From Rhodospirillales bacterium (GTDB lineage: Bacteria > Pseudomonadota > Alphaproteobacteria > Micavibrionales > Micavibrionaceae): DNA of 64,000 nucleotides. Of the stretch, positions 8,526-16,926 are shown piece by piece. The stretch lies in NCBI GenBank assembly GCA_020638155.1, contig JACKJB010000003.1, forward strand, positions 265,285-329,284, in the 5' to 3' direction. Under the pieces are notes generated by a model that saw only the letters and a list, made by a program, of their open reading frames with translations, was not told where the DNA came from and did no database searches. The position numbers were made by a program, and so were the translations under genes. Positions within the stretch are counted from its first letter, which is position 1, and every line of letters begins with the position of its first letter.

Positions 8526-9263
8526 TTACAAATGCGGACGGTTTCGCACCAGCCAGTGCAGGCGGGCGGCGGCGGCACCGTTGATCTTGCCGACCTGTTC
8601 CGGATCCTTGAAGGCTTCGGGGTAGAAATGGCGCTGGAAAGCGGTAATCACGCTTTGCAAATCGGCCTTGGGGTTATAACCGACTTTTGTGAACGCTTCG
8701 CGCAGGCTGCTTTCATCCCGCACATAATCCTGCGCCACGCGGCGGTCCTGCTCGTCGGGTTGTGGCCACACGGCGCAGCCCGTCCCGGCCAGCATTTTCC
8801 AGTCGAATAATTCGCCGGGGTCGCTCTTCCGTTCCGGCGCGACGTCCGAATGCCCGATCACGCCGTGCGGGGAAATACCGTACCGGGCCATCAAATCCTT
8901 GCACAGCGTCACAAGCCTCTGCATTTGCTGGGCGGTGAAGGGTTCATAGCCGTATTTACGCCCCGGATTCACAAGCTCAATCCCGATCGCATGGGAATTA
9001 ATGTCATCCATCCCGTTCCAGTGCGATATCCCGGCATGCCAGGCGCGCTTGTCATCATCCACGTACTGGATCACGGTCCCGTCACGGTCGATCATGTAAT
9101 GGGTGCTGACCCGTCCGCCGCCGGGATGGGGCTTGCGGCCCAGGAAATAATCTTCGGCGTCTTCCAGCGTTCTGGTTTCGGTGTAATGAATGATAAGCAG
9201 GTCCGGGCGCGCCCCGTTTGCACGGTCTTCAAAATGATCGCTTTGCCGTTTGATGATATTCAT
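8526..9263 (-). CDS. N-acetylmuramoyl-L-alanine amidase, AmpD/AmiD (Amidase_2) family
   Basis: Zinc amidase that cuts the bond between MurNAc (or anhydro-MurNAc) and L-Ala of muropeptides. Family motifs are LIIHYTET (first zinc His), STHYMIDRDGTVIQYV, RAWHAGISHWNGMDDINSHAIGIELV (in part) and GHSDVAPERKSDPGELF (second His and the metal Asp region). A C-terminal peptidoglycan-binding-like helix bundle (YNPKADLQSVITAFQRHF) follows, as in AmiD. The start is uncertain: ATG 9263 (245 residues) begins just before the conserved domain, while a GTG at 9398 would add 45 residues without signal-peptide character. With no export signal it is more likely cytosolic recycling (AmpD-like). Confidence 0.88.
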   Translation of the reverse strand: MNIIKRQSDHFEDRANGARPDLLIIHYTETRTLEDAEDYFLGRKPHPGGGRVSTHYMIDRDGTVIQYVDDDKRAWHAGISHWNGMDDINSHAIGIELVNPGRKYGYEPFTAQQMQRLVTLCKDLMARYGISPHGVIGHSDVAPERKSDPGELFDWKMLAGTGCAVWPQPDEQDRRVAQDYVRDESSLREAFTKVGYNPKADLQSVITAFQRHFYPEAFKDPEQVGKINGAAAARLHWLVRNRPHL

Positions 9264-9566
9264 CGCTCCCGCACTTTCATTAATATTGCTTATCCCAGCT
9301 AACCAGAAGATCGGGATCGTGGCAATGCCCGTGTCGTCGGGCTCAAATACAAAAGTCACCCCCATAAAATCGATACGGATTGTTTCGCCAATCTCCACAC
9401 CCTGATCGCTTTTCTTGTTATGAAAAATATACGCGCTTTCAATACGTTATAAACTAAATTGGACAGAGGCTTTTAAAATACGGTAAAACCCTTGTTAATC
9501 TTTCATTAAGAAAAAGCATCCCTGCAGGGAAACCGTATAGAGATTTAAAGTCTGGAGTATAGCGAT

Positions 9567-10106
9567 ATGTTGAAAACCACCCCTTTGTTTACTGTCCTGT
9601 TCACCCTGATTGTGATGACCGCCCCTGCAGGCGCACAAAGCAACCGTATCACCAAGGATATGATTACCGCGCAGTATCAGGCGCTGGAACAGGCACTGAA
9701 TAACAGCAGCGATACAATGGGCAAAATCCAGACGCTTCACGCGCAGATCAGCGATGACGCGCAGTTTAAGATGACCGTGACAAACCCGGATATCGGCAAA
9801 GCCAAAAGCCCGGTCATGGAAATGAATAAACAGGATTACATCAACACTTATATTCAAGGTACGCACTTCATCGCCGATTATGAAGTCGATATCCGGAATG
9901 TGAGCTTCGAGCCCGGAGACAACGCGAACGAAGCGTATACAACGGACCTGATGATCGAGCGCGGCAAGATGCTGAACGCGCTGAATGACGGCAAGCCGTT
10001 CGTCAGCCGTACCACCTGCCGCACCAGGCATGAAATGCGTGATGGCACCTTAGTCGCCGCAGGCAGCGCCTGCCACACTGACATCAGCTATGAAGAAGAG
10101 ATTTAA
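9567..10106 (+). CDS. Exported protein, member 1 of a local four-gene paralogous family
   Basis: A 179-residue protein with a Sec signal peptide (MLKTTPLFTVL...AGAQ, cut near residue 24). The mature part shares a pattern with the products at 10245, 13788 and 14411: an early helix (ITKDMITAQYQALEQAL), a central stretch around DYEVDIRNV, the motif IERGKM, and two cysteines 18 residues apart near the C-terminus, probably a disulfide. I do not recognise a named domain; an NTF2-like or small beta-sheet fold is possible. It is followed by its own hairpin terminator, so it is probably monocistronic. Confidence 0.8.
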   Translation: MLKTTPLFTVLFTLIVMTAPAGAQSNRITKDMITAQYQALEQALNNSSDTMGKIQTLHAQISDDAQFKMTVTNPDIGKAKSPVMEMNKQDYINTYIQGTHFIADYEVDIRNVSFEPGDNANEAYTTDLMIERGKMLNALNDGKPFVSRTTCRTRHEMRDGTLVAAGSACHTDISYEEEI

Positions 10107-10131
10107 ACAGTTTTAGCATGCCTCCTCAAAA

Positions 10132-10160
10132 AAGCCTCCTGTTCGCAGGAGGCTTTTTTT
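10132..10160 (+). terminator. Rho-independent terminator
   Basis: AGCCTCCT / AGGAGGCT stem with loop GTTCGC and a run of seven T, 25 bp after the stop of the first exported paralogue. Confidence 0.9.
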
Positions 10161-10244
10161 ATAAAGTTTTACCATATTTACAAAATTGTAACCTCTTTGC
10201 GGCTAAATGGTAGTTCCTGAACAAACAAACCGGAGGACGAAAAT

Positions 10245-10853
10245 ATGAGGTTCGCTTTAATGTGTCTGGGATTGCTGGTTATGGCCGCAGCGCCCGCAAG
10301 TGCTACGGAGCACCGTATCACGGTCACGGAAATTCACAATTTTGTGCAAAAAACAGCACACGCCATGAATGACCCTAACCGTCATACGGCGCGCAGTACA
10401 CTCAATACGGCTTTGGCGGAGAACGCGAGTTTTTCAAACAAAGTCTCAGTATACAACCCGGCAGGGCTGTGGCACCAGGCATGGTACGGTCACCCGGCCG
10501 CGTATGGCGCGTATTACCGCTATCCGACTAATCCGTATTACAACCCGACCAGCCTGAGCAGCCTGCGCAAATGGGACCAGATCAACCTGCTGGAGAATAA
10601 AAAGCGCGCTATCCCGGGCTATGAAGCGACGATGGATATTACGGGCACCACGATCAACCCGTATGGCACTTCCGCCGTTGTGGACCTGGATATGAAAGAA
10701 TACAGCCTTGCCTACACGCCGTATCATCCGACGCTGGCGGGCCGCGTTCTGCATGCCAATTCCAAGTGCAAAATGTACTTAAGCAAAGTCAATGCCCGTG
10801 ATCTGATGATGACGCGCATGGATTGCAACACGAATACCAACCTGCCGTTCTAA
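10245..10853 (+). CDS. Exported protein, member 2 of the local paralogous family
   Basis: A 202-residue protein with a clear Sec signal (MRFALMCLGLLVMAAAPASA). It keeps the family layout: an early helix (ITVTEIHNFVQKTAHAM), a central strand region (GYEATMDITGTTI) and the C-terminal pair of cysteines 19 residues apart (SKCKMYL ... MDCNTN). It differs by a Tyr/His/Pro-rich insert around residues 75-105 (WYGHPAAYGAYYRYPTNPYY), which the other three lack. GGAGGA lies 8 bases before the ATG. A hairpin terminator follows. Function unknown; probably periplasmic. Confidence 0.78.
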   Translation: MRFALMCLGLLVMAAAPASATEHRITVTEIHNFVQKTAHAMNDPNRHTARSTLNTALAENASFSNKVSVYNPAGLWHQAWYGHPAAYGAYYRYPTNPYYNPTSLSSLRKWDQINLLENKKRAIPGYEATMDITGTTINPYGTSAVVDLDMKEYSLAYTPYHPTLAGRVLHANSKCKMYLSKVNARDLMMTRMDCNTNTNLPF

Positions 10854-10877
10854 GGAACCGGACAGGCTAATATCATT

Positions 10878-10906
10878 GAAAAGGCCGCTTCGCTGCGGCC
10901 TTTTTT
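10878..10906 (+). terminator. Rho-independent terminator
   Basis: AAAGGCCGC TTCG(CT) GCGGCCTTTTTT hairpin with a T-run directly after the second exported paralogue. Confidence 0.9.
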
Positions 10907-10972
10907 ATTGTAACGCACGGCCTATATGAACCGAATAGAAAGACAGAGCTTAAGAAGATAAGAGGTTTTTTC

Positions 10973-11617
10973 ATGCGCCTGCCTTTGATTGTAATCACTT
11001 TATGCCTGCTGGCCATCGGCGGCTTTATCTCCCTGAATACGCCCGGCCATGCCGGGGACAGGGATACCGGCGCGATGCTGACGGCCCCGCCGGAAGGATA
11101 CCCGGTGGCAACGCTGGCGGGCGGATGTTTCTGGTGCCTTGAAAGCGAGTTCCGCGGGCGCGAGGGCGTTTTATATACCGTTGTCGGTTATAGCGGCGGC
11201 ACGGCCGAAAACCCGACCTATAAGCAGGTCACAACCGGGAAGACCGGGCATGCCGAAGCGGTACAGATTTTTTTCGATCCGAAAAAGACAAGCTTTCATG
11301 CGCTTTTGGAGCATTTCCTGACAGCGGCGCATGACCCGACGCAGGTGGACGGGCAGTGGGTCGATAAAGGGACGCAATACCGCTCTGTCATCTTCTATCA
11401 TGACGCCGCGCAAAAGCAGGAGGCAGAACAGATGATTGCGGCGCTGGACAAAGCCAAGCGCTTTAAAAAGCCGATTGCCACCCGTGTCGAGCCGTTCGAA
11501 ACCTTCTGGCCGGCGGAAGAGTACCACCAGCAATATTACGAGAAATACAAGGCCCGCACCGGACAGGATCATATCCGTGTGTACCTGAAAGAGCAGAAGA
11601 AGAAGCACGGGAATTAA
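10973..11617 (+). CDS. msrA: Peptide-methionine (S)-S-oxide reductase MsrA, probably exported
   Basis: Repairs oxidised methionine in proteins. The catalytic motif GGCFWCLESEF is followed by GYSGGTAENPTYKQVTTGKTGHAE and DPTQVDGQWVDKGTQYRS, both standard for MsrA (given here in part). The N-terminus MRLPLIVITLCLLAIGGFI is a signal peptide or membrane anchor, so this copy should work in the periplasm, unlike cytosolic MsrA. It sits among four exported paralogues, which suggests a periplasmic context, though not a shared operon because terminators separate them. Its stop codon lies within the left arm of a palindromic element. Confidence 0.94.
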   Translation: MRLPLIVITLCLLAIGGFISLNTPGHAGDRDTGAMLTAPPEGYPVATLAGGCFWCLESEFRGREGVLYTVVGYSGGTAENPTYKQVTTGKTGHAEAVQIFFDPKKTSFHALLEHFLTAAHDPTQVDGQWVDKGTQYRSVIFYHDAAQKQEAEQMIAALDKAKRFKKPIATRVEPFETFWPAEEYHQQYYEKYKARTGQDHIRVYLKEQKKKHGN

Positions 11618-11796
11618 AGGCTGTTTCAAAACACCCTCCACCGTCATTCCCGCGGCACAGCGAAGCTGTGCTGGTCGGCGGGAATCCAGAAGACGGCGAA
11701 CATAGTTCGCCAACATATGGATCCCCGCCGTTTAAACAAAATCAAAGATTTTGTCGCGGGGATGACGATTAGGGAGAGTTTTGAAACAGCCTTTAA
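11614..11796. repeat. Composite palindromic element (GTCATTCCCGC core inside 19-bp inverted repeats)
   Basis: Outer arms TTAAAGGCTGTTTCAAAAC (11614-11632) and its exact complement (11778-11796) enclose a core that opens CCGTCATTCCCGCGG, contains GGCGGGAATCC, and closes GGGGATGACG. The whole 183 bp can fold as one long hairpin. It occupies the msrA-nadC gap and starts at the msrA stop codon. Confidence 0.85.
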
Positions 11797-11875
11797 ATAA
11801 GCGCTGGCATATCCGGCCTAATCCCTTATATAGTCAGCCCAGATTAAAGGCTTGGGCAAATAAGAGGATACGGCC

Positions 11876-12718
11876 ATGACATTACCGCATATTGTCATCA
11901 CAGAGCTGGTTCGCCGGACCCTGCTGGAAGATCTGGGACACGGACATGACAGCACCAGCGAGGCCCTGATCCCCGCAGACCACAAAGGCAAGCTGGTTAT
12001 CAAGGCAAGGGAAAGCGGCTGCCTGGCCGGGATGGACCTTGCCTGTGCGGCTTTTGCGGCAATGGACCCTGCCCTGAATATCAAGCCAGCCGCTCAAGAT
12101 GGCAACCAGCTGAACGCCGGGCAGGCCCTTTTAACGGTTGAGGGCAATGCCCGCGCTATTCTCGCAGCAGAACGCACCGCGCTTAATTTCCTGATGCATT
12201 TATCCGGCATCGCCACGCAGACGGCAGCTTATGTTGCCGCAGTCAAGGGCACGAAGGCAGCGATCACCTGCACACGCAAGACACTGCCGGGGCTGCGGAC
12301 CGTGCAAAAATATGCCGTGCGGGTCGGCGGCGGTAAGAACCACCGTTTCGGACTGGATGACGGAATCCTGATTAAGGACAACCACATCGCGCTGGCGGGC
12401 GGTATCGAAAATGCCATCGCCCAGGCCCGGTCCAATGCCGGGCATATGGTCAAGATCGAAGTCGAGGTCGATACGCTGGAACAGCTTGAAAACGTCCTGG
12501 AGGCTCAGGTTGACGCGATCCTGCTCGACAACATGGCGCCGGATATTCTGAAACAGGCGGTCGCAATGATCGGCGGCAGGGCGCTGAGCGAAGCATCCGG
12601 CGGCATCACCCTTGAAACCGTAAGAGCCGTAGCGGAAAGCGGTGTGGACCTGATTTCTGTCGGCGCGCTTACGCATAGTGTCAAAGCGCTTGATATCGGC
12701 CTTGATATCGACCTTTAA
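11876..12718 (+). CDS. nadC: Nicotinate-nucleotide pyrophosphorylase (carboxylating) NadC
   Basis: Converts quinolinate and PRPP to nicotinate mononucleotide in de novo NAD synthesis. The 280-residue protein has the family order: EDLGHGHDSTSEALIP, then AERTALNFLMHLSGIATQT, the substrate motif CTRKTLPGLR, GGGKNHRFGLDDGILIKDNH and the late EASGGITLETV with GVDLISVGALTHS. Length and motifs are complete. No nadA or nadB is next to it. The last 4 bp overlap the convergent gene on the other strand. Confidence 0.97.
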   Translation: MTLPHIVITELVRRTLLEDLGHGHDSTSEALIPADHKGKLVIKARESGCLAGMDLACAAFAAMDPALNIKPAAQDGNQLNAGQALLTVEGNARAILAAERTALNFLMHLSGIATQTAAYVAAVKGTKAAITCTRKTLPGLRTVQKYAVRVGGGKNHRFGLDDGILIKDNHIALAGGIENAIAQARSNAGHMVKIEVEVDTLEQLENVLEAQVDAILLDNMAPDILKQAVAMIGGRALSEASGGITLETVRAVAESGVDLISVGALTHSVKALDIGLDIDL

Positions 12719-13263
12719 AGGGTAAAAGCGCGGTTGCCGACAATTGCGCGGGAGAAGACCGGCCCCCTGATATACTGGCCCTCTTCACTGGATGCCGCAT
12801 TGAAAAAGCGCTGCACATCGGCTGAAGGCAACCGGTCGGCAGACTTATCACCGGTGTAAATCACGACAGGAATATCTCCTTCTATACCAAGGGCACGAAT
12901 GGCATGCATGCGGTTGCGGCCTTCATGGGCGATAATTTTCGGCGGATCATGATCGAAGTTCACCATCAGGTAGGGCGAGGCCAGCGGGAATTTATCCGTG
13001 CCTTCATAACGCCGGATGCCTTCGGTCAGATAAGCCCTGCTGTCATGGACCAGGCCGGGTGCCGCGAGAGCCAGGAACATTTCAGGTGCCATAAAAGCGA
13101 CAAATGCTTTGTAACCGATAGACTGGTTGACCGCCGATGCGCCGACACCATCATACTGGTCAAACAGGAGCGGCCCGTGACGGTAGCCGTCCAGCGGGAA
13201 ATGCGGCGCCTGCCCAGCGTCGAGAAAGGTCTCCGTTAGCTTTTGGTCCGGTTTATGGCTCAT
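12715..13263 (-). CDS. Protein with a ParB/sulfiredoxin-like motif, unknown function
   Basis: A 182-residue soluble protein. The stretch IIAHEGRNRMHAIRALGIEGDIPVVIY (in part) resembles the box of ParB/Srx-fold proteins in which a GRxR loop binds nucleotide, but the rest of a ParB (HTH, dimer domain) is absent. The N-terminal half (GYKAFVAFMAPEMFLALA) looks like a small helical domain. Similar stand-alone proteins occur near phage and toxin genes, but nothing mobile is seen here. It is convergent with nadC (4-bp overlap) and divergent from the DUF167 gene. The function is not assignable from sequence. Confidence 0.65.
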   Translation of the reverse strand: MSHKPDQKLTETFLDAGQAPHFPLDGYRHGPLLFDQYDGVGASAVNQSIGYKAFVAFMAPEMFLALAAPGLVHDSRAYLTEGIRRYEGTDKFPLASPYLMVNFDHDPPKIIAHEGRNRMHAIRALGIEGDIPVVIYTGDKSADRLPSADVQRFFNAASSEEGQYIRGPVFSRAIVGNRAFTL

Positions 13264-13327
13264 GTTACACTTTCATCGTTGTGGCTGTTTTATAGCATAT
13301 TTTTTACATAATAAAAAGATTTTCCCG

Positions 13328-13609
13328 ATGTCCGATTGCCTTGAGCTGCCCGTCCGGTTGACCCCGAAAGCCTCCCGTAACCAGGTCGGCGGCTGGGTTT
13401 GCGACGATCAGGGACAGGATATCCTTAAAATCAGCGTCACAGCCGTCCCGGAAAAAGGAAAAGCGAATAAAGCGCTGATTGCCTTACTGGCCAAGCATCT
13501 GAAGATCCCGAAGAGCGATATCACGATTATACGCGGGGAAACGGATAGAAATAAGATATTGAAAATAAACAATATTTCCAACGACACATTAAAAGCCCTT
13601 TGCCCTTAA
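13328..13609 (+). CDS. DUF167 (YggU) family protein
   Basis: A 93-residue protein of the conserved YggU family. It shows the characteristic VRLTPKASRNQVGGW start, the ILKISVTAVPEKGKANKALIALLAKHL core and IIRGETDRNKIL. The family is widespread, small and cytosolic, often beside YggT-type membrane protein genes in other genomes, and has no proven biochemical role. I start at ATG 13328; a longer frame beginning at 13262 would run across the promoter region of the divergent gene and adds residues unlike the family. Confidence 0.9.
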   Translation: MSDCLELPVRLTPKASRNQVGGWVCDDQGQDILKISVTAVPEKGKANKALIALLAKHLKIPKSDITIIRGETDRNKILKINNISNDTLKALCP

Positions 13610-13787
13610 AATCCGCCATAAGCCCCAATTATATTTTCCATATTTATAAGGTTTTTACCTTTTTCCAGCATAATTAAGAGAATTGGGTTTTACAGATATT
13701 CAGCTTGGCAAAAATGCCTTCTGAAATTGTGCCGCGGTAGGGCTATCGCAGGCGCGAGAAATGCGGTCAATAACAGGGGCATACCCC

Positions 13788-14381
13788 ATGGGGAAAAGCT
13801 TTGAAATGATGGGCCTTGCGGCCTTTAACATCTTTATTGCGATTATCCTGTCGTCCGTCTTTTTAACAAAGGGCGGAAGCTCGTCAGTGAACAGCCTGAC
13901 GGAAAGCAATATCGAGCGTTTCATTAATGACGTCACCGCGATTAGCGGCGGCCAGCGCGACGATATGGATGCCTACAGCGTCACCGATTTCCTGATGACG
14001 CATATTGCCGAGAACAGCAACTTTAAGACAGAAATCGAATACGGCCTGCCGGATATGCCCTCCAATATGCGTACCCTGGAAATGGACAAAATGAATTTCA
14101 TCAGCCATACGCTGCAGGGGATGAAAGCCATGACCCGCCACGAAAGCGCGGTCAGGATTGAATACATCAAGATTGCCGATAGCGGCAAAAGCGCCAAAGT
14201 CATGACAACGAATTACGAACGCGGTATCATGCCGGTGAGTGATGATTTCGGCGAAGCACGGATGATGCCTGTCACCGGGACATCCTATTGCGAACAGGAG
14301 CTGGTACTCAGCGGTAAAAACGTCATCCAGATGGCGGGCGCAAATTGCAGTACGAGCATAGATTTTTCAGACTCTTATTAA
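13788..14381 (+). CDS. Membrane-anchored protein, member 3 of the local paralogous family
   Basis: A 197-residue protein with an N-terminal hydrophobic segment (FEMMGLAAFNIFIAIILSSVFL) acting as signal or anchor. The rest is clearly related to the next gene: both have LxESNIxxF, AISxGQRxDM, a central VRIEYIKI / VEIRDLKI strand, YERGIM / TERGKM and C-EQEL...IQMAGANC. The two C-terminal cysteines are 19 residues apart. I start at ATG 13788, with AGGGG 8 bases upstream; an ATG at 13761 would add nine residues. The next gene begins 29 bp downstream, so the two are probably co-transcribed. Confidence 0.75.
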   Translation: MGKSFEMMGLAAFNIFIAIILSSVFLTKGGSSSVNSLTESNIERFINDVTAISGGQRDDMDAYSVTDFLMTHIAENSNFKTEIEYGLPDMPSNMRTLEMDKMNFISHTLQGMKAMTRHESAVRIEYIKIADSGKSAKVMTTNYERGIMPVSDDFGEARMMPVTGTSYCEQELVLSGKNVIQMAGANCSTSIDFSDSY

Positions 14382-14410
14382 AAACGAGAACAGGTGAAGG
14401 GGCGCATCTG

Positions 14411-15046
14411 ATGCCAAAAATAAAACAAACACTATGTATGCTTGCAGCAGGACTTTGCGTGATAACAGCAAACGCGACGCAAGCGCAGGCACAGATGAAC
14501 AGCGATCCCCGTTCAGATTTTGTGACCCAGCTTAATGAAAGCAATATAAGCGATTTCCTCGCAGAGGTCAGCGCTATTTCCACCGGGCAGAGGCCGGATA
14601 TGCTGGATGATGACGTTGTCAATTACTTCACCAACCACATGGCCCCGAAAAGCAAGCTCAAAAGCCAGATGCGCTACGAGATCCCGAATTTCCCGACCCA
14701 GGAAAACAAGATGGAGCTGGACCGCGAGCAATATATTTCAACCATCGTCAAGGGCCGCCATATGATGGAAGATTACACATCCACCGTCGAGATCCGGGAC
14801 CTGAAAATATCCGGCGGCGGCAAGCAGGCAACTTTTACCAGTATCATTACAGAACGCGGCAAGATGCCCTTCCCCAAAGACCCCAAAAAGCCGGATGTTG
14901 TCGATATCATTCCGATTGAAGGCGAATCAATCTGTGAGCAGAAGCTGGCCGTTTCGTTTAACAACTTCATCCAGATGGCAGGAGCCGATTGCCAGACCGT
15001 CATTCGGTTCGACCCGTTCGGCGGCAAGCCCCTGATCCCGGAATAA
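14411..15046 (+). CDS. Exported protein, member 4 of the local paralogous family
   Basis: A 211-residue protein with a Sec signal peptide (MPKIKQTLCMLAAGLCVITANATQAQAQ). The mature region aligns by eye with the preceding gene through NESNISDFLAEVSAI, DYTSTVEIRDLKI, TERGKMPFP and CEQKLAVSFNNFIQMAGADC. I start at ATG 14411 with GAAGGGG upstream; an in-frame ATG at 14345 would lie inside the previous gene and hide the signal peptide. It is probably a periplasmic protein made with its neighbour by tandem duplication. Function unknown. Confidence 0.8.
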   Translation: MPKIKQTLCMLAAGLCVITANATQAQAQMNSDPRSDFVTQLNESNISDFLAEVSAISTGQRPDMLDDDVVNYFTNHMAPKSKLKSQMRYEIPNFPTQENKMELDREQYISTIVKGRHMMEDYTSTVEIRDLKISGGGKQATFTSIITERGKMPFPKDPKKPDVVDIIPIEGESICEQKLAVSFNNFIQMAGADCQTVIRFDPFGGKPLIPE

Positions 15047-15058
15047 CAAAAAGCGGTT

Positions 15059-15472
15059 TTAAAAAATTGTCATCGCGACAATGTGAACAAGGGCAAAAAT
15101 ATAATATCCCGCCAACTGGTATGCCGCATCAATAGACACCGCTTCGAACGCATAGCCTGTATACAGCGCCCCCATGACAAGCGGCGGCATGGCGAACGCA
15201 ACCCACAGCAGGCAGGAGAGCGCGATCAATGCGGCAGGATCATCAATAGCAACGATCCCAACCATAAAAGAGTAAAAGCAGGCTGCTAAAAGCCACAGAA
15301 GCATGGAAATGATAAACTGGCGTAAAGCCGGCTTCATATCATCCGCCTTCTGGCCGCGAGCTTCCATCCAGCGTGTTCCAAGAACTTTGGGATGGTACCA
15401 GAACATGCCCGCAAGAAAAGCCAGCAAGCCGGATATTGCGGTTGCAATATAAGGAAACTCAAATCCAATCAT
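15059..15472 (-). CDS. DUF1761-family membrane protein
   Basis: A 137-residue integral membrane protein with about four hydrophobic helices. The opening IATAISGLLAFLAGMFWYHPKVLGTRWMEA matches the DUF1761 pattern, in which a short helix ending in GxxWY precedes a loop with W and M. The family has no known activity. It lies between the exported paralogues (convergent) and sdhB (same strand, 44 bp away) and could be read through from sdhB. Confidence 0.82.
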   Translation of the reverse strand: MIGFEFPYIATAISGLLAFLAGMFWYHPKVLGTRWMEARGQKADDMKPALRQFIISMLLWLLAACFYSFMVGIVAIDDPAALIALSCLLWVAFAMPPLVMGALYTGYAFEAVSIDAAYQLAGYYIFALVHIVAMTIF

Positions 15473-15516
15473 CTCAAAATCCTTTTATTCTAATTTATGG
15501 TATAAAATATGTGTCC

Positions 15517-16311
15517 CTAGCGCCGCGCCAGCAGCAGTTTTTTAATTTCAGCAATCGATTTGGCCGGGTTAAGGCCTTTCGGACAGGTATTGGTGCAGTT
15601 CATAATGGTGTGGCAGCGATACAGCTTGAACGGGTCTTCCAGCTGGTCCAGCCGCTCCCCGGTCGCTTCATCACGGGAATCCGCAATCCAGCGATGCGCC
15701 TGCATCAACGTCGCCGGACCAAGATAGCGGTCGCCGTTCCACCAGTAGCTCGGGCAGGATGTCGAGCAGCAAAAGCACAGGATACAGCCCGCCGGGCCGT
15801 GCCCGTCATGGCCGTTCAGCGCATCGGCATCTTCCGGGCTCTGCAGCCGTTCCCGGCTTGGCGGCGGTGAGTCTGTTTTCAGCCACGGTTCAATCGCGTT
15901 ATATTGCGCGATAGCATGTTTCTGATCCGGCACAAGATCCTTAACGACATTCATGTGCGGCAGCGGGGTCACCTTCACATCGCTTTTGACATCGTCGATG
16001 GATTTGGTGCAGGCCAGCGTATTCGTCCCGTCGATATTCATCGCGCAGGAGCCGCAGATCCCTTCGCGGCAGGACCGGCGGAAGGTGAGCGTACTATCGA
16101 CATTGTTTTTAATATGGATCAGCGCATCCAGCACCATCGGCCCGCATTTATCCAGATCAATCGTATAGGAATCAAGACGCGGGTTTTCTTCGTCATCCGG
16201 GTTCCAGCGGTAGACTTTGAAGGTCTTTTTACGCTTGGTGTCCTTGCCCGTCGCGTCATGCTTTTTGCCTTCAACAATTTTGGAATTTTTTGGCAGGGTA
16301 AATTCAGCCAT
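15517..16311 (-). CDS. sdhB: Succinate dehydrogenase iron-sulfur subunit SdhB
   Basis: Electron-transfer subunit of complex II, carrying [2Fe-2S], [4Fe-4S] and [3Fe-4S] clusters between SdhA and the quinone site. The 264-residue protein has the 2Fe-2S ligands in SCREGICGSCAMNIDG plus LAC, the 4Fe-4S motif CILCFCCSTSCPSYWWN, and the C-terminal CHTIMNCTNTCPKGLNP. It lies about 1.7 kb downstream of sdhA, separated by three small genes, a terminator and a palindromic element, so it may have its own promoter. This is unusual, as sdhCDAB is normally contiguous. Confidence 0.97.
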   Translation of the reverse strand: MAEFTLPKNSKIVEGKKHDATGKDTKRKKTFKVYRWNPDDEENPRLDSYTIDLDKCGPMVLDALIHIKNNVDSTLTFRRSCREGICGSCAMNIDGTNTLACTKSIDDVKSDVKVTPLPHMNVVKDLVPDQKHAIAQYNAIEPWLKTDSPPPSRERLQSPEDADALNGHDGHGPAGCILCFCCSTSCPSYWWNGDRYLGPATLMQAHRWIADSRDEATGERLDQLEDPFKLYRCHTIMNCTNTCPKGLNPAKSIAEIKKLLLARR

Positions 16312-16400
16312 CGGTACGGTCCCCGTTTGTTAAACTTTCAGGTTTTTAAGAATAAGATGTTCGGCGGCCAAAGAAAAGCAGGATTATTGATCTATAACCG

Positions 16401-16534
16401 TTTCAATTTAGTAGCAGGCCGTTTTGCCCTTGGATGTCATCCCGAACGCATGTGAGGGATCTCCCTATAGTCTGGAGATTTCTCGGCTTTGCCTCGAAAT
16501 GACACCGTTGATTTTTTTCGTTACTAAATTGAAA
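16401..16534. repeat. Composite palindromic element (GTCATTTCGA core, inverted) with 13-bp outer arms
   Basis: The core 16435-16504 is the reverse complement of the element at 7627 (opens TGTCATCCCGAACGC, closes TTTGCCTCGAAATGACA). Outer arms TTTCAATTTAGTA (16401-16413) and its exact complement (16522-16534) flank it. It occupies the gap upstream of sdhB. Confidence 0.8.
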
Positions 16535-16545
16535 AGGATCTATCA

Positions 16546-16866
16546 TCAGGACAGGAACGGTTTGACGAACGGGCTGTTCAGCAAGGGGCTGTGTTCGCGC
16601 ACCGCACGGTAGGCCGCCTTTGGTGATAATGTGACGGCATCGAACTCTTTTTTGAGTTTGTTCAGGGTTACAAATTGCTGCGGTGTCAGCTGAATATCGT
16701 CACGCTCCAGCCCTTCAATCTTTTCATTCAGAAGCTTTTCCGCCCACCGCGTCCAGAAACGGCACAGAAGACCGCGCTCCTCATCAGGCCCCGGACCGCT
16801 GCCGTTTCCACCGCCCCGCCGCATAAACTCCTGCATTGTCACGGCTTTTGCCGTCTGATCGCTCAT
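16546..16866 (-). CDS. Small hypothetical cytosolic protein
   Basis: A 106-residue, charged, probably helical protein. The N-terminal 35 residues are Gly/Pro-rich and likely disordered (RRGGGNGSGPGPDEERG). The rest (WTRWAEKLLNEKIEGLERDD and TLNKLKKEFDAVTLSPKAAYRAV) looks like an amphipathic helical region. There is no signal peptide and I recognise no family. It lies in the stretch that separates sdhA from sdhB; whether it relates to complex II is unknown. Confidence 0.5.
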   Translation of the reverse strand: MSDQTAKAVTMQEFMRRGGGNGSGPGPDEERGLLCRFWTRWAEKLLNEKIEGLERDDIQLTPQQFVTLNKLKKEFDAVTLSPKAAYRAVREHSPLLNSPFVKPFLS

Positions 16867-16926
16867 AATCCCAAACCAGTTTATCTTATGTCTATATTAA
16901 AGCACAAAACCGTATGTTCTGTAAAA

